Below are positions 26,000-35,496 of a stretch of 64,000 nucleotides of DNA, in pieces. This DNA is from Streptomyces aurantiacus. Its GTDB lineage: Bacteria > Actinomycetota > Actinomycetes > Streptomycetales > Streptomycetaceae. The notes beneath the pieces are model-generated. The model saw nothing but the letters and a program-made list of their open reading frames with translations. It was not told the DNA's origin and did not search any database. The translations under genes and the position numbers were made by a program. Within the stretch, counting starts at the first letter, position 1; each line of letters begins with the position of its first letter. The DNA lies in contig NZ_CP114283.1 of NCBI RefSeq assembly GCF_027107535.1, positions 6,820,001 through 6,884,000 on the forward strand, written 5' to 3'.

Positions 26000-26091
26000 T
26001 GTACCGCGACGGCATCCACGAACAGTGCGCGCACCACGTATGAGCTGCACTTCCGCGCGCCCAATCCCCTACGAAGGGACAGGACTTCGCC

Positions 26092-27777
26092 ATGCCCGAC
26101 GACAACAGCCAGAACCTCATCTCCGGTGGGCACCTGGTCGCCAAGGCACTCAAAGCGGAGGGCGTGGAGGTCATCTACACGCTCTGCGGCGGCCACATCA
26201 TCGACATCTACGACGGCTGCGTCGACGAAGGCATCGAGGTCGTCGACGTACGCCACGAGCAGGTCGCCGCCCACGCCGCCGACGGCTACGCCCGCATCAC
26301 CGGCAAGCCCGGCTGCGCGGTCGTCACCGCCGGACCCGGCACGACCGACGCCGTGACGGGTGTCGCCAACGCCTTCCGCGCGGAGTCCCCGATGCTGCTG
26401 ATCGGCGGCCAGGGGGCGCACACCCAGCACAAGATGGGCTCCCTGCAGGACCTCCCGCACGTCGACATGATGACGCCCATCACCAAGTTCGCGGCGACCG
26501 TGCCCGACACCGCGCGGGCCGCCGACATGGTGTCGATGGCGTTCCGCGAGTGCTACCACGGGGCGCCGGGGCCGTCCTTCCTCGAGATCCCGCGCGACGT
26601 CCTGGACGCCAAGGTGCCGGTGGAGAAGGCACGCGTACCCGCCGCCGGCCAGTACCGGGCCTCGACCCGCTCGGCCGGTGACCCCGAGGCCATCGAGAAG
26701 CTCGCCGACCTCCTCGTGCACGCCGAGAAGCCGGCGATCCTGCTGGGCAGCCAGGTGTGGACGACCCGCGGCACCGAGTCCGCCATCGACCTCGTACGCG
26801 CCCTCAACATCCCCGCCTACATGAACGGCGCCGGCCGCGGCACCCTGCCGCCCGGCGACCCGCACCACTTCCAGCTGTCACGCCGGTACGCCTTCTCCAA
26901 CGCCGACGTCATCGTCATCGTCGGTACGCCCTTCGACTTCCGGATGGGCTACGGCAAGCGGCTGTCGCAGGACGCGACCGTCGTACAGATCGACCTCGAC
27001 TACCGGACCGTGGGCAAGAACCGGGACGTCGACCTCGGCATCGTCGGGGACGCGGGCCTCGTCCTGAAGTCGGTGACCGAGGCCGTCTCCGGGCGCATCA
27101 ACGGGGGCGCGTCGAAGCGCAAGGAGTGGCTCGACGAACTGCGCGCCGCCGAACAGACCGCCATCGAGAAGCGGCTGCCGAGCCTGAAGTCGGACGCCTC
27201 ACCGATCCACCCCTACCGGCTGGTCAGCGAGATCAACGACTTCCTCACCGAGGACTCCATCTACATCGGCGACGGCGGCGACATCGTCACCTTCTCCGGG
27301 CAGGTCGTGCAGCCCAAGTCGCCCGGGCACTGGATGGACCCGGGCCCCCTCGGCACGCTCGGCGTCGGCGTCCCCTTCGTGCTCGCCGCCAAGAAGGCGC
27401 GGCCCGACAAGGAGGTCGTCGCCCTCTTCGGGGACGGCGCCTTCTCCCTCACCGGCTGGGACTTCGAGACCCTCGTCCGCTACGACCTCCCCTTCGTCGG
27501 CATCGTCGGCAACAACTCCTCCATGAACCAGATCCGCTACGGCCAGGCCGCCAAGTACGGCCTGGAGCGCGAGCGGGTCGGCAACACCCTCGGCGACGTC
27601 CACTACGACAAGTTCGCCCAGATGCTGGGCGGTTACGGCGAGGAGGTCCGCGACCCCGCCGACATCGCCCCGGCCCTCCAGCGCGCCCGCGAGTCGGGCA
27701 AGCCGTCGCTCATCAACGTCTGGGTCGACCCGGACGCGTACGCCCCCGGAACCATGAACCAGACGATGTACAAGTGA
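26092..27777 (+). CDS. Thiamine-diphosphate decarboxylase, candidate oxalyl-CoA decarboxylase
   Basis: A 561-residue three-domain ThDP enzyme (acetolactate synthase/oxalyl-CoA decarboxylase superfamily). The catalytic Glu is Glu56 in [15 protein letters not shown]. The ThDP-Mg motif begins [15 protein letters not shown] and ends GNNSSMNQ. The adjacent frc makes decarboxylation of oxalyl-CoA to formyl-CoA the likely job. However, the sequence reads closer to acetolactate-synthase-like proteins than to the Oxalobacter enzyme, so another 2-oxoacid or acyl-CoA substrate is possible. First gene of a four-gene operon; frc follows within 10 bases. Confidence 0.75.
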   Translation: MPDDNSQNLISGGHLVAKALKAEGVEVIYTLCGGHIIDIYDGCVDEGIEVVDVRHEQVAAHAADGYARITGKPGCAVVTAGPGTTDAVTGVANAFRAESPMLLIGGQGAHTQHKMGSLQDLPHVDMMTPITKFAATVPDTARAADMVSMAFRECYHGAPGPSFLEIPRDVLDAKVPVEKARVPAAGQYRASTRSAGDPEAIEKLADLLVHAEKPAILLGSQVWTTRGTESAIDLVRALNIPAYMNGAGRGTLPPGDPHHFQLSRRYAFSNADVIVIVGTPFDFRMGYGKRLSQDATVVQIDLDYRTVGKNRDVDLGIVGDAGLVLKSVTEAVSGRINGGASKRKEWLDELRAAEQTAIEKRLPSLKSDASPIHPYRLVSEINDFLTEDSIYIGDGGDIVTFSGQVVQPKSPGHWMDPGPLGTLGVGVPFVLAAKKARPDKEVVALFGDGAFSLTGWDFETLVRYDLPFVGIVGNNSSMNQIRYGQAAKYGLERERVGNTLGDVHYDKFAQMLGGYGEEVRDPADIAPALQRARESGKPSLINVWVDPDAYAPGTMNQTMYK

Positions 27778-27787
27778 GGTGTCCCCG

Positions 27788-29053
27788 ATGACCCCCATGA
27801 CCTCCACGGCAGGAACGTCGACCTCGGCCAAGGCTCTCGAAGGCATCCGCGTCCTCGACATGACGCACGTCCAGTCCGGACCGTCCGCGACCCAGCTGCT
27901 CGCCTGGCTCGGCGCCGACGTCGTCAAGCTGGAGGCACCGACCGGAGACATCACGCGCAAACAGCTGCGTGACCTCCCGGACGTCGACTCCCTCTACTTC
28001 ACGATGCTCAACTGCAACAAGCGGAGCATCACCCTCAACACCAAGACCGAGCGCGGCAAGGAGATCCTCACCGAGCTGATCCGGCGCTCCGACGTCATGG
28101 TCGAGAACTTCGGGCCGGGCGCGGTCGACCGCATGGGCTTCACCTGGGACCGCATCCAGGAGATCAATCCGCGGATCGTCTATGCCTCCATCAAGGGGTT
28201 CGGGGACGGCCCGTACACCAACTTCAAAGCGTACGAGGTCGTCGCTCAGGCCATGGGCGGGTCGATGTCGACCACCGGCTTCGAGGACGGGCCGCCGCTG
28301 GCGACGGGGGCCCAGATCGGCGACTCGGGCACCGGGATCCACGCGGTGGCGGCGATCCTCGCCGCCCTGTTCCAGCGGGAGAGCACCGGGCGCGGGCAGC
28401 GCGTGAACGTGGCGATGCAGCACGCCGTGCTGAATCTGTGCCGGGTGAAACTGCGGGACCAGCAGCGCCTCGGGCACGGGCCGCTGGCTGAATATCCCAA
28501 CGACGACTTCGGCGACGAGGTTCCCAGGTCCGGCAACGCGTCCGGCGGCGGCCAGCCCGGCTGGGCGGTCAAGTGCGCGCCGGGCGGCCCCAACGACTAC
28601 GTGTACGTCATCGTGCAGCCCGTCGGCTGGAAGCCGCTCTCCGAGCTCATCGGCCGGCCCGAGCTGGCGGAGGACCCCCAGTGGGCGACCCCGGAGGCCC
28701 GCCTGCCCCAGCTCACCAAGATGTTCCAGCTGATCGAGGAGTGGTCGTCCACGCTCCCCAAGTGGCAGGTGCTGGAGAAGCTCAACGCCCACAACATCCC
28801 GTGTGGCCCGATCCTCTCCACCAAGGAGATCATCGAGGACCGGTCGCTGGTCGCCAACGAGATGGTCGTGACGGTGCCGCACCCCGAGCGGGGCGACTTC
28901 GTGACCGTGGGCAGCCCGCTGAAGCTCTCCGACTCCCCCGTGGACGTGACCAGTTCGCCGCTCCTCGGCGAGCACAACGAAGAGGTGTACGTCGGCGAGC
29001 TCGGTCTCGGTGACGAGGAGCTGCGCCTGCTCAAGTCGAACGGAGTGATCTGA
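27788..29053 (+). CDS. frc: Formyl-CoA:oxalate CoA-transferase
   Basis: 421 residues, a family III (CaiB/BaiF) CoA-transferase. It carries features of the Oxalobacter enzyme: [11 protein letters not shown] near the start, [16 protein letters not shown], catalytic Asp179 in [12 protein letters not shown], and the glycine-rich flexible loop SGGGQPGW that closes over the active site. It moves CoA from formyl-CoA to oxalate, giving formate and oxalyl-CoA. The ATG at 27788 is used because GAGG lies eight bases upstream; a GTG at 27779 overlaps that site. Together with the decarboxylase it forms the core of oxalate breakdown, and the formate would feed the dehydrogenase at 58.6-63.3 kb. Confidence 0.92.
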   Translation: MTPMTSTAGTSTSAKALEGIRVLDMTHVQSGPSATQLLAWLGADVVKLEAPTGDITRKQLRDLPDVDSLYFTMLNCNKRSITLNTKTERGKEILTELIRRSDVMVENFGPGAVDRMGFTWDRIQEINPRIVYASIKGFGDGPYTNFKAYEVVAQAMGGSMSTTGFEDGPPLATGAQIGDSGTGIHAVAAILAALFQRESTGRGQRVNVAMQHAVLNLCRVKLRDQQRLGHGPLAEYPNDDFGDEVPRSGNASGGGQPGWAVKCAPGGPNDYVYVIVQPVGWKPLSELIGRPELAEDPQWATPEARLPQLTKMFQLIEEWSSTLPKWQVLEKLNAHNIPCGPILSTKEIIEDRSLVANEMVVTVPHPERGDFVTVGSPLKLSDSPVDVTSSPLLGEHNEEVYVGELGLGDEELRLLKSNGVI

Positions 29054-29056
29054 TTG

Positions 29057-31201
29057 ATGGCCGAAGACCGGGTGCTGAGGGTGCGTACGCTCCTGGACGC
29101 CGTGCGGGCCGACGGGCGGACCGCGCTGACCGCGCCCGAGGGCAAGGTGCTCGCCGACGCGTACGCGATCGCCGTCCCCGGCGAGGAGCTGGCGACGGAC
29201 GTCGACGAGGCGGTCGCGTACGCGGCCCGCTTCGGCGGACCCGTCGTGATGAAGATCGTCTCCCCCGACATCCTCCACAAGACCGACGCGGGGGGCGTGA
29301 TCGTCGGCGTGGAGGGCGCGAGTGACGTACGCGCCGCGTTCCACAAGATCATCGACAGTGCGCGTGCGTACGCGCCGGACGCCCGTATCGAAGGCATCCA
29401 GGTGCAGGAACTCCTGCCCCAGGGACAGGAGGTCATCGTCGGCGCGGTGACCGACCCGACGTTCGGGAAGGTCGTGGCCTTCGGGCTGGGCGGTGTGCTG
29501 GTCGAGGTCCTGAAGGACGTCACGTTCCGGCTGGCGCCCGTCGACGCGGACGAGGCGCTGTCGATGCTGGACTCGATCCGGGCCGCGGAGATCCTGCGCG
29601 GCGTACGGGGCGCTCCCGCGGTCGACCGGTGGGCGGTCGCCGAACAGATCCGCCGCGTGTCCGAACTGGTCTCGGACTTCCCGGAGATCGCCGAGGTGGA
29701 CCTCAACCCGGTGATCGCCACCCCGGAGGGCGCGATGGCCGCGGACATCCGGGTCATCCTCGCCGACTCGGTGGCCAAGCCCCGCCGGAGGTACAGCCGC
29801 GACGAGATCCTCACCTCGATGCGCCGACTGATGCAGCCGGCGTCGGTCGCGGTGATCGGCGCCTCCAACGAGCAGGGCAAGATCGGCAATTCGGTCATGC
29901 GCAACCTCATCGACGGCGGCTTCGCCGGGGAGATCCATCCGGTGAACCCCAAGGCCGATGACATTCTCGGCCGCAAGGCGTACAAGAGTGTCACCGACGT
30001 TCCCGGTGAGGTGGATGTGGCGGTCTTCGCCATCCCGGCCAAGTTCGTGGCCTCGGCCCTGGAGGAGGTGGGACGCAAGGGGGTCCCCAACGCCGTACTG
30101 ATCCCTTCCGGATTCGCGGAGACCGGGGAGCACGAGCTCCAGGACGAGATCGTGGCCATCGGCGAGCGGTACGGGGTTCGGCTGCTCGGACCGAACATCT
30201 ACGGCTACTACTCGACGTGGCACGACCTGTGCGCCACGTTCTGCACGCCGTACGACGTGAAGGGCGGCGTCGCGCTGACCTCGCAGTCCGGTGGCATCGG
30301 GATGGCCATCCTGGGCTTCGCGCGCACCACGAAGACGGGTGTCTCCGCGATCGTGGGGCTCGGCAACAAGTCGGACCTGGACGAGGACGACCTGCTGACG
30401 TGGTTCGGCGAGGACCCCAACACCAAGTGCATCGCCATGCACCTGGAGGACCTCAAAGACGGGCGTGCCTTCGTGGAGGCCGCGCGGGCGACCGTCCCGA
30501 AGAAGCCGGTGGTCGTCCTCAAGGCGGGCCGTACGGCGGCCGGCGCCAGGGCCGCGGGCTCGCACACGGGGGCCCTCGCGGGCGACGACGCCGTGTACGA
30601 GGACATCCTGAAGCAGGCCGGCGTCATCCGGGCTCCCGGACTGAACGAAATGCTGGAGTACGCGCGCGCGTTGCCGGTGCTGCCGACTCCGCAGGGCGAC
30701 AACATCGTGATCATCACGGGCGCCGGCGGCAGCGGTGTGCTGCTGTCCGACGCGGTGACCGACAACGGGCTCTCCCTGATGGAGATACCGCCGGACCTCG
30801 ACGCATCCTTCCGCGAGTTCATCCCGCCCTTCGGGGCCGCCGGCAACCCGGTGGACATCACGGGAGGCGAACCGCCCTCGACGTACGAGGCGACGATCCG
30901 GCTGGGTCTGGAGGACCCACGGATCCACTCACTGGTCCTCGGCTACTGGCACACCATCGTGACCCCTCCCATGGTCTTCGCCGAGCTCACCGCGCGCGTG
31001 GTGGCCGAGTTCCGCGAGCGCGGGATCGAGAAGCCCGTCGTGGCGTCGCTCGCGGGCGACGTCGAGGTCGAGGAGGCCTGCCAGTACCTCTTCGAGCACG
31101 GGGTCGTGGCGTACCCGTACACGACGGAGAAGCCTGTCGCGGTGCTGGGCGCCAAGTACCGGTGGGCGCGGGCGGCCGGGTTGTTGGGGGGCGGCCGATG
31201 A
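29057..31201 (+). CDS. ADP-forming acyl-CoA ligase, fused beta-alpha form
   Basis: About 714 residues with an ATP-grasp domain first (about 1-230), then a CoA-binding Rossmann domain (SVAVIGASNEQGKIGNSV) and a ligase domain with the phospho-His loop GSHTGALAGDD. This is the acetate/acyl-CoA ligase (NDP-forming) superfamily. Its position between frc and the OFA transporter suggests it primes the pathway by making oxalyl- or formyl-CoA, or recycles acetyl-CoA (inference). ATG at 29057 is preferred; a TTG three bases earlier is also possible. The gene starts right after the frc stop. Confidence 0.85.
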   Translation: MAEDRVLRVRTLLDAVRADGRTALTAPEGKVLADAYAIAVPGEELATDVDEAVAYAARFGGPVVMKIVSPDILHKTDAGGVIVGVEGASDVRAAFHKIIDSARAYAPDARIEGIQVQELLPQGQEVIVGAVTDPTFGKVVAFGLGGVLVEVLKDVTFRLAPVDADEALSMLDSIRAAEILRGVRGAPAVDRWAVAEQIRRVSELVSDFPEIAEVDLNPVIATPEGAMAADIRVILADSVAKPRRRYSRDEILTSMRRLMQPASVAVIGASNEQGKIGNSVMRNLIDGGFAGEIHPVNPKADDILGRKAYKSVTDVPGEVDVAVFAIPAKFVASALEEVGRKGVPNAVLIPSGFAETGEHELQDEIVAIGERYGVRLLGPNIYGYYSTWHDLCATFCTPYDVKGGVALTSQSGGIGMAILGFARTTKTGVSAIVGLGNKSDLDEDDLLTWFGEDPNTKCIAMHLEDLKDGRAFVEAARATVPKKPVVVLKAGRTAAGARAAGSHTGALAGDDAVYEDILKQAGVIRAPGLNEMLEYARALPVLPTPQGDNIVIITGAGGSGVLLSDAVTDNGLSLMEIPPDLDASFREFIPPFGAAGNPVDITGGEPPSTYEATIRLGLEDPRIHSLVLGYWHTIVTPPMVFAELTARVVAEFRERGIEKPVVASLAGDVEVEEACQYLFEHGVVAYPYTTEKPVAVLGAKYRWARAAGLLGGGR

Positions 31202-31310
31202 GGTGATCGAGGAGGGGGCGGCCGTGCGGCCGCCCCCGACCCCGAAAGCACGAAAGGTATTGGACAGGGGGCGCTGGCCAGCTCTTTCGACACAAGGGGT
31301 GCATTCCGTC

Positions 31311-32699
31311 ATGACTACCACTGACATCTCGACACCCGTCCCCTACAGGGAGGTGACGGACCGGAACGGCCGTGTGTATCGGCTCGGTGAGACCGATATC
31401 GACATCATGGGCCGTAAACGCAAGTGGATGGTCATCCTGCCGTGGATCGGCATGATGGGCATCAGCTCGGCCGAGTACGCGTTCGCGTCGGCCGAGGACA
31501 CACTGCACATCGCACACAGCTGGAACGACGGGCACATCTTCTGGATGCTCGGTGTCTGGGTGTTCTTCCAGGCAGCTGTGGCCTTCCCCGCCGGAAAGCT
31601 CAGGGAAAGCGGAAAACTGCCCGCCCGCTGGGCGATGATGTTCGGCGCACTCGGCACACTGCTCGGATATCTGTCCCTCGCGTTCGCGCCGCATGTGATC
31701 GTCGCGTACGTCGGGTTCGGCATGTTCAGCGGTATGGGCGCCGGCATGGTGTACGCGACCTGCGTGAACATGGTCGGCAAGTGGTATCCGGAACGCAAGG
31801 GAGGCAAGACCGGCTTCGTCAACGGCGGTTTCGCCTACGGTTCCGTGCCGTTCGTCTTCCTCTTCACCAACTACATGGACCTGACGAACTTCCGCTGGGT
31901 CCTCGTCTCTGTCGGCGTCTTCCTGGCCGCGATGGTGGCCGTGGCCGGCTACTTCTTCCGGGACCCGCCGAAGAACTGGTGGCCCGCCGAGGTCGACCCG
32001 CTGCGGCCGCCGGACGACCCGCGGGCCCGTCGCGCGATGGCGATGAACCCGCCGGCCGTGAAGCAGTACACCCCTGGGGAGGCCTGGCGGACCGGGCGGG
32101 TCGCGCTGATGTGGTTCTGCCTGCTGTGCACCTCGGGCGTGAACATCTTCGGCATCGCCTTCCAGGTCGACATAGGCGAGGAGGCAGGCTTCGCGGGCGG
32201 GATCGTCGCGACGGCCATGTCGATGAAAGCCATCGTCAACGGCACCGGCCGGGGTGTGATCGGCTGGCTGTCGGACCGTTACGGACGCAAGCGCTGCCTG
32301 ATCTTCGTCTGTGTCGTCCTCGGCCTTTCGCAGTACGGAATCCTGTGGTCCGCCGACCTCAAGAACCTCCCGCTGTTCCTGCTCTTCTCCAGCATCTCCG
32401 GATTCGGCGGAGGCGCCATCTTCCCGATGTTCGCGGCGATGACGGCGGACTACTTCGGCGAGAACAACAACGCGTCCAACTACGGGCTGGTCTACAGCTC
32501 CAAGCTGGTGTCCGGCCTGCTCGGCGCCGGCATGGGAAAGGTCGTCGTGGACAACTGGGGCCACAACGGGGCATTCACCCTGGCGGGCTCGATCTCACTG
32601 TTCGCCGCGTGCATCGCCCTCTTCCTGACCCCACCGGGCCGGCCGAAAGCAAAGGACCTGACGGCCAACCCGATGCCGATCAGCCGGGATACGGACTAG
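31311..32699 (+). CDS. OFA-type MFS transporter (oxalate/formate antiporter family)
   Basis: A 462-residue, 12-TM major facilitator. The N-terminal half has WMLGVWVFFQAAVAFPAGKLRESG and GMGAGMVYATCVNMVGKWYPERKG, both typical of the OFA family (TM4-5 region); the second half has the loop GWLSDRYGRKRCL. The gene closes the decarboxylase/frc/ligase operon, so exchange of external oxalate for formate is likely. The ATG at 31311 follows AAGGGG; the in-frame upstream segment from 31203 has no transporter character. Unlike the second OFA transporter it has no small partner ORF after it. A 14-bp hairpin follows. Confidence 0.88.
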   Translation: MTTTDISTPVPYREVTDRNGRVYRLGETDIDIMGRKRKWMVILPWIGMMGISSAEYAFASAEDTLHIAHSWNDGHIFWMLGVWVFFQAAVAFPAGKLRESGKLPARWAMMFGALGTLLGYLSLAFAPHVIVAYVGFGMFSGMGAGMVYATCVNMVGKWYPERKGGKTGFVNGGFAYGSVPFVFLFTNYMDLTNFRWVLVSVGVFLAAMVAVAGYFFRDPPKNWWPAEVDPLRPPDDPRARRAMAMNPPAVKQYTPGEAWRTGRVALMWFCLLCTSGVNIFGIAFQVDIGEEAGFAGGIVATAMSMKAIVNGTGRGVIGWLSDRYGRKRCLIFVCVVLGLSQYGILWSADLKNLPLFLLFSSISGFGGGAIFPMFAAMTADYFGENNNASNYGLVYSSKLVSGLLGAGMGKVVVDNWGHNGAFTLAGSISLFAACIALFLTPPGRPKAKDLTANPMPISRDTD

Positions 32700-32719
32700 T
32701 ACCGCACAGCGTTCCGGCG

Positions 32720-32751
32720 GACGCCCGGCTGGGACTCCCCAGCCGGGCGTC
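32720..32751 (+). terminator. 14-bp hairpin terminator of the oxalate operon
   Basis: Perfect arms 32720-32733 and 32738-32751 with a 4-base loop, 20 bases after the transporter stop. Confidence 0.85.
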
Positions 32752-32796
32752 CTCGTGTTCGACAGCGGATACGGGACCCGTATGCACGGAACCACA

Positions 32797-32836
32797 ACGG
32801 CCGGCCCCAGGGCTTCGACGCCCCGGGGCCGGCCGT
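32797..32836 (-). terminator. 12-bp hairpin terminator facing the TIM-barrel gene
   Basis: Perfect arms 32797-32808 and 32825-32836, just past the stop of the minus-strand gene at 32851. With the neighbouring hairpin it insulates two converging operons. Confidence 0.75.
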
Positions 32837-32850
32837 CTCGCGGTCGACGG

Positions 32851-33909
32851 CTACTCGCCGCACTTCTCCCGCAGGGAATGCAGGTGCTTGCTCGACTTGC
32901 GGGCGAACGCGAACGACTCGACGGGGTTGTCGTGTTCGGCCTGCCAGTGGTGCGCCAGCCGGTGGCCGCGCAGGCGGGTGACACCGGAGATGAAGCGCTG
33001 GTAGTCGATGTCACCGTCGCCGACGTCCGTCATGCGGTAGCCGTAGGTGTTCGACGGGTCGCTGACACCGTCCTTCACGTGGAAGAGCGGGAAGCGGTCG
33101 GGCTGCTTGAGCACGTAGTCGAGGGGCTCGAAGGGCGCGGGCGTGCCGTCGGGCCGCTTCGAGAAGCGGAACGCACCGGAGTACGCCCAGAAGATGTCCA
33201 TCTCCAGGTACACGAGCTTCGGATCGGTCTCGGCGAGCAGCACGTCGTAGAGGCGGACCTTCGGATTGTCGGTCGCGAAGGAGAACTCCTCGGAGTGGTT
33301 GTGCTGGTAGAACTTCATGCCGCGGGCCCTGGCCGCCGCGCCGTAGGTGTTGAACTCCTCGGCCGCGCGCTTCCACGCGTCGACCGTGGAGCCGTAGCGG
33401 AACGGGCCCGAGGCGGTGCCGATGTGCTTGAGTCCGAGCGCCTGGGCGTCGTCGAGCACCTTCTCGAGGTTCTGCGCGAAGGTGTAGGCGCCGGGATCGC
33501 TGGAGTAGTAGCCGACGTGGCTGCCTATGGGGTTCAGGCCGTGGTTGCGGGCCAGCCGCTTGAGCTGGGCGAGGGTGATCGGGCCCGCCGAGCCCTGCGT
33601 GTAGCCGGCGAACTCGACTTCGTCGTACCCGTACTTCTTCAGCTCGGCGAAGACGGGCGCGAAGCCGAGTGTGGAGACCTTGTCGCGCAGGCTGTACAGC
33701 TGGATGCCGAGCCGGCCGGGCGGCAGGACGGGGCGGCCCCGGCCCTTGTCGGCTGCGGCCGCGGCGGGGGTGGCGGCGCCGAGCAGGGCTGCCGCGGTGG
33801 CGCCGGCGGCGACGCCGAGCATGCCTCTTCGGCTGAGGCGGTGGGCGAGCTCGGGATCGTCGTTCTTGCTGGTGGAGGCCGTGAAGGAGGTACGGCTGGT
33901 GCGGCTCAT
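32851..33909 (-). CDS. Tat-exported sugar phosphate isomerase/epimerase-like TIM barrel
   Basis: 352 residues. A twin-arginine signal (SRRGMLGVAAGATAAALLG, Arg27-Arg28) ends at an AAAAADKG cleavage region, so the enzyme is exported folded. The mature part is an AP-endonuclease-2-type TIM barrel (GIQLYSLRDKV, VEFAGYTQ, YQHNHSEEF, LEMDIFWAYSG, HVKDG) with metal-binding Glu/His/Asp in the expected strands. Secreted members act on sugars or inositols outside the cytosol. AAGGAG precedes the ATG. It ends a long minus-strand run, separated from the Ebo-type operon by 162 bases with a 14-bp tandem repeat, so it may have its own promoter. Confidence 0.82.
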   Translation of the reverse strand: MSRTSRTSFTASTSKNDDPELAHRLSRRGMLGVAAGATAAALLGAATPAAAAADKGRGRPVLPPGRLGIQLYSLRDKVSTLGFAPVFAELKKYGYDEVEFAGYTQGSAGPITLAQLKRLARNHGLNPIGSHVGYYSSDPGAYTFAQNLEKVLDDAQALGLKHIGTASGPFRYGSTVDAWKRAAEEFNTYGAAARARGMKFYQHNHSEEFSFATDNPKVRLYDVLLAETDPKLVYLEMDIFWAYSGAFRFSKRPDGTPAPFEPLDYVLKQPDRFPLFHVKDGVSDPSNTYGYRMTDVGDGDIDYQRFISGVTRLRGHRLAHHWQAEHDNPVESFAFARKSSKHLHSLREKCGE

Positions 33910-33986
33910 GCCTGGAGACTCCTTGGTGTGGGAGGGCGTTGTCAGTGCCGGGTGCTTCACTGGGGACCAGTCGGAAAAGACCGGCC

Positions 33987-34026
33987 GGACGTGATGGATC
34001 GGACGTGACGGATCGGACGTGACGGA
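33987..34026. repeat. 14-bp tandem repeat GGACGTGA(C/T)GGATC, about three units
   Basis: Units at 33987-34000, 34001-34014 and a shortened one at 34015-34026, between the Tat TIM-barrel gene and the phosphatase-family gene. GGACGTGACGG steps could bind a regulator or be slippage products. Confidence 0.75.
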
Positions 34027-34071
34027 CGGATCGGGCGGGACCGGCAGGCCGATGCCCGCCGTTCGGGGCGG

Positions 34072-35496
34072 TCAGTCGAGACCGGCCAGTCGGAGCAGCA
34101 GTGACTTCACATCGGTGGCCGCGACGCGGTCGCCGACAGCGCGGGGGGTGGAGCAGATGATGAGCGGACCTTCGTCGTCGCTCAGGGGGAGGCGGCCGTG
34201 GCTGCCTCGAATAGGTGAGGGATCGAGGGGCACGACCGCCATGCGGTAGCGCATGCCGAGCTTCTTGCGGGCCAGCGCGGTCGCGGCCTTGACCTTGACG
34301 TACGGGTCGAGCGGATCCATGAAGAGTTCGACCGGGTCGTAGCCGGGTTTGCGGTGGATCTCGACGAGCTGGGCGAAGTCGGGCGCGCGGGCGTCGTCGA
34401 GCCAGTAGTAGTACGTGAACCAGGCGTCCAGCTCCGCGACGGCGACGAGTTCGCCGGAGCGCGGATGGTCGAGATGGTGGGTCTTCTTGCCCTGGTCGTC
34501 GAGGAGTTGCTCGATGCCGGGCAGACCGGCGAGCGCCGCCTTCGTGGCCTCCAGGTCCTCGGGGCGGCGCACGTAGACATGGGCGATCTGGTGGTCGGAG
34601 ACGGCGAAGGCACGGGACGCCATCGGGTCGAGGTACTCCATGCCGTCCTGCGTGTGCACCTCGAGAAGTCCGGCGCGACGCAGTGCCCGGTTGATGTCGA
34701 CGGGGCGGTCCACGCGGGTGATGCCGTACTCGGACAGGGCGACGACCGTACGGCCTTCCGCGCGGGCGTCGTCGAGGAGGGGCGCCATGGCCGTGTCCAG
34801 GTCGGCGGCCGCCTTGAGGGAGCGCGGGTCGTCGGGGCCGAAGCGCTGCAGGTCGTAGTCGAGATGGGGGAGGTAGCAGAGGGTCAGGTCCGGCCGGCGG
34901 GTGCGCATGACGTGACGGGTGGCGTCGATGATCCACTGGCTGGAGACGAGGTCGGCGCCCGGACCCCAGAAGTGGAAGAGGGGGAACGTGCCGAGTTTCT
35001 CGGTGAGTTCGTCGTGCAGGGCCGGGGGCCGGGTGTAGCAGTCGGGTTCCTTGCGGCCGTCGGCGTAGTAGACCGGACGGGGGGTGACGGTGAAGTCGGT
35101 GTCGGCGCCCATGGCGTACCACCAGCAGATGTTGGCGACCGTGTAGCCGGGGTGGGCGCGCCGGGCGGCGTCCCACAGTTTGTCCCCGGACACCAGGCCG
35201 TTGTGCTGGCGCCACAGCAGTACGTCGCCGAGGTCGCGGAAGTACCAGCCGTTGCCGACGATGCCGTGCTCGGAAGGGTGGGTGCCGGTGAGGAAGGTGG
35301 ACTGGGCGGCACAGGTGACGGCGGGCAGGACCGTCCCGAGGTGGGCCCGGGAGCCGGACTGCGCGAGGGACTTGAGGTGCGGCATGTGGTCGAGGAGACG
35401 GGGGGTGAGGCCGACGACGTCGAGGACGAGGAGCGGGGTGGGGGACGCGGAGCCCTCGGCGGCGGCCGACTGGGCCGGGGTCTCGTGGGTGCTCAC
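34072..35496 (-). CDS. Alkaline phosphatase / nucleotide pyrophosphatase-family protein of the Ebo-type operon
   Basis: 474 residues from a GTG that overlaps the eboE stop (GTGA), with AAGGAG five bases upstream. The superfamily metal and nucleophile regions are visible: LLVLDVVGLTPRLL, nucleophile Thr in AVTCAAQSTFLTGTHPSEHGIVGNGW, HLDYDLQRFGPD, SEYGITRVD and AVSDHQIAHVYV. Such proteins hydrolyse phosphodiesters or phosphomonoesters. No signal peptide is seen. Last gene of the operon, so it probably processes the phosphorylated or prenylated intermediate made upstream (inference). Confidence 0.8.
   Translation of the reverse strand: MSTHETPAQSAAAEGSASPTPLLVLDVVGLTPRLLDHMPHLKSLAQSGSRAHLGTVLPAVTCAAQSTFLTGTHPSEHGIVGNGWYFRDLGDVLLWRQHNGLVSGDKLWDAARRAHPGYTVANICWWYAMGADTDFTVTPRPVYYADGRKEPDCYTRPPALHDELTEKLGTFPLFHFWGPGADLVSSQWIIDATRHVMRTRRPDLTLCYLPHLDYDLQRFGPDDPRSLKAAADLDTAMAPLLDDARAEGRTVVALSEYGITRVDRPVDINRALRRAGLLEVHTQDGMEYLDPMASRAFAVSDHQIAHVYVRRPEDLEATKAALAGLPGIEQLLDDQGKKTHHLDHPRSGELVAVAELDAWFTYYYWLDDARAPDFAQLVEIHRKPGYDPVELFMDPLDPYVKVKAATALARKKLGMRYRMAVVPLDPSPIRGSHGRLPLSDDEGPLIICSTPRAVGDRVAATDVKSLLLRLAGLD

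Noticed and set aside
27713..30928. A 1071-residue minus-strand frame opposite frc and the ADP-forming ligase
   Set aside because: It is antisense to well-supported genes and has the composition typical of high-GC shadow frames, with no recognisable motif.
33987..34026. CRISPR-like repeats
   Set aside because: Three contiguous 14-bp units without spacers; a simple tandem repeat.
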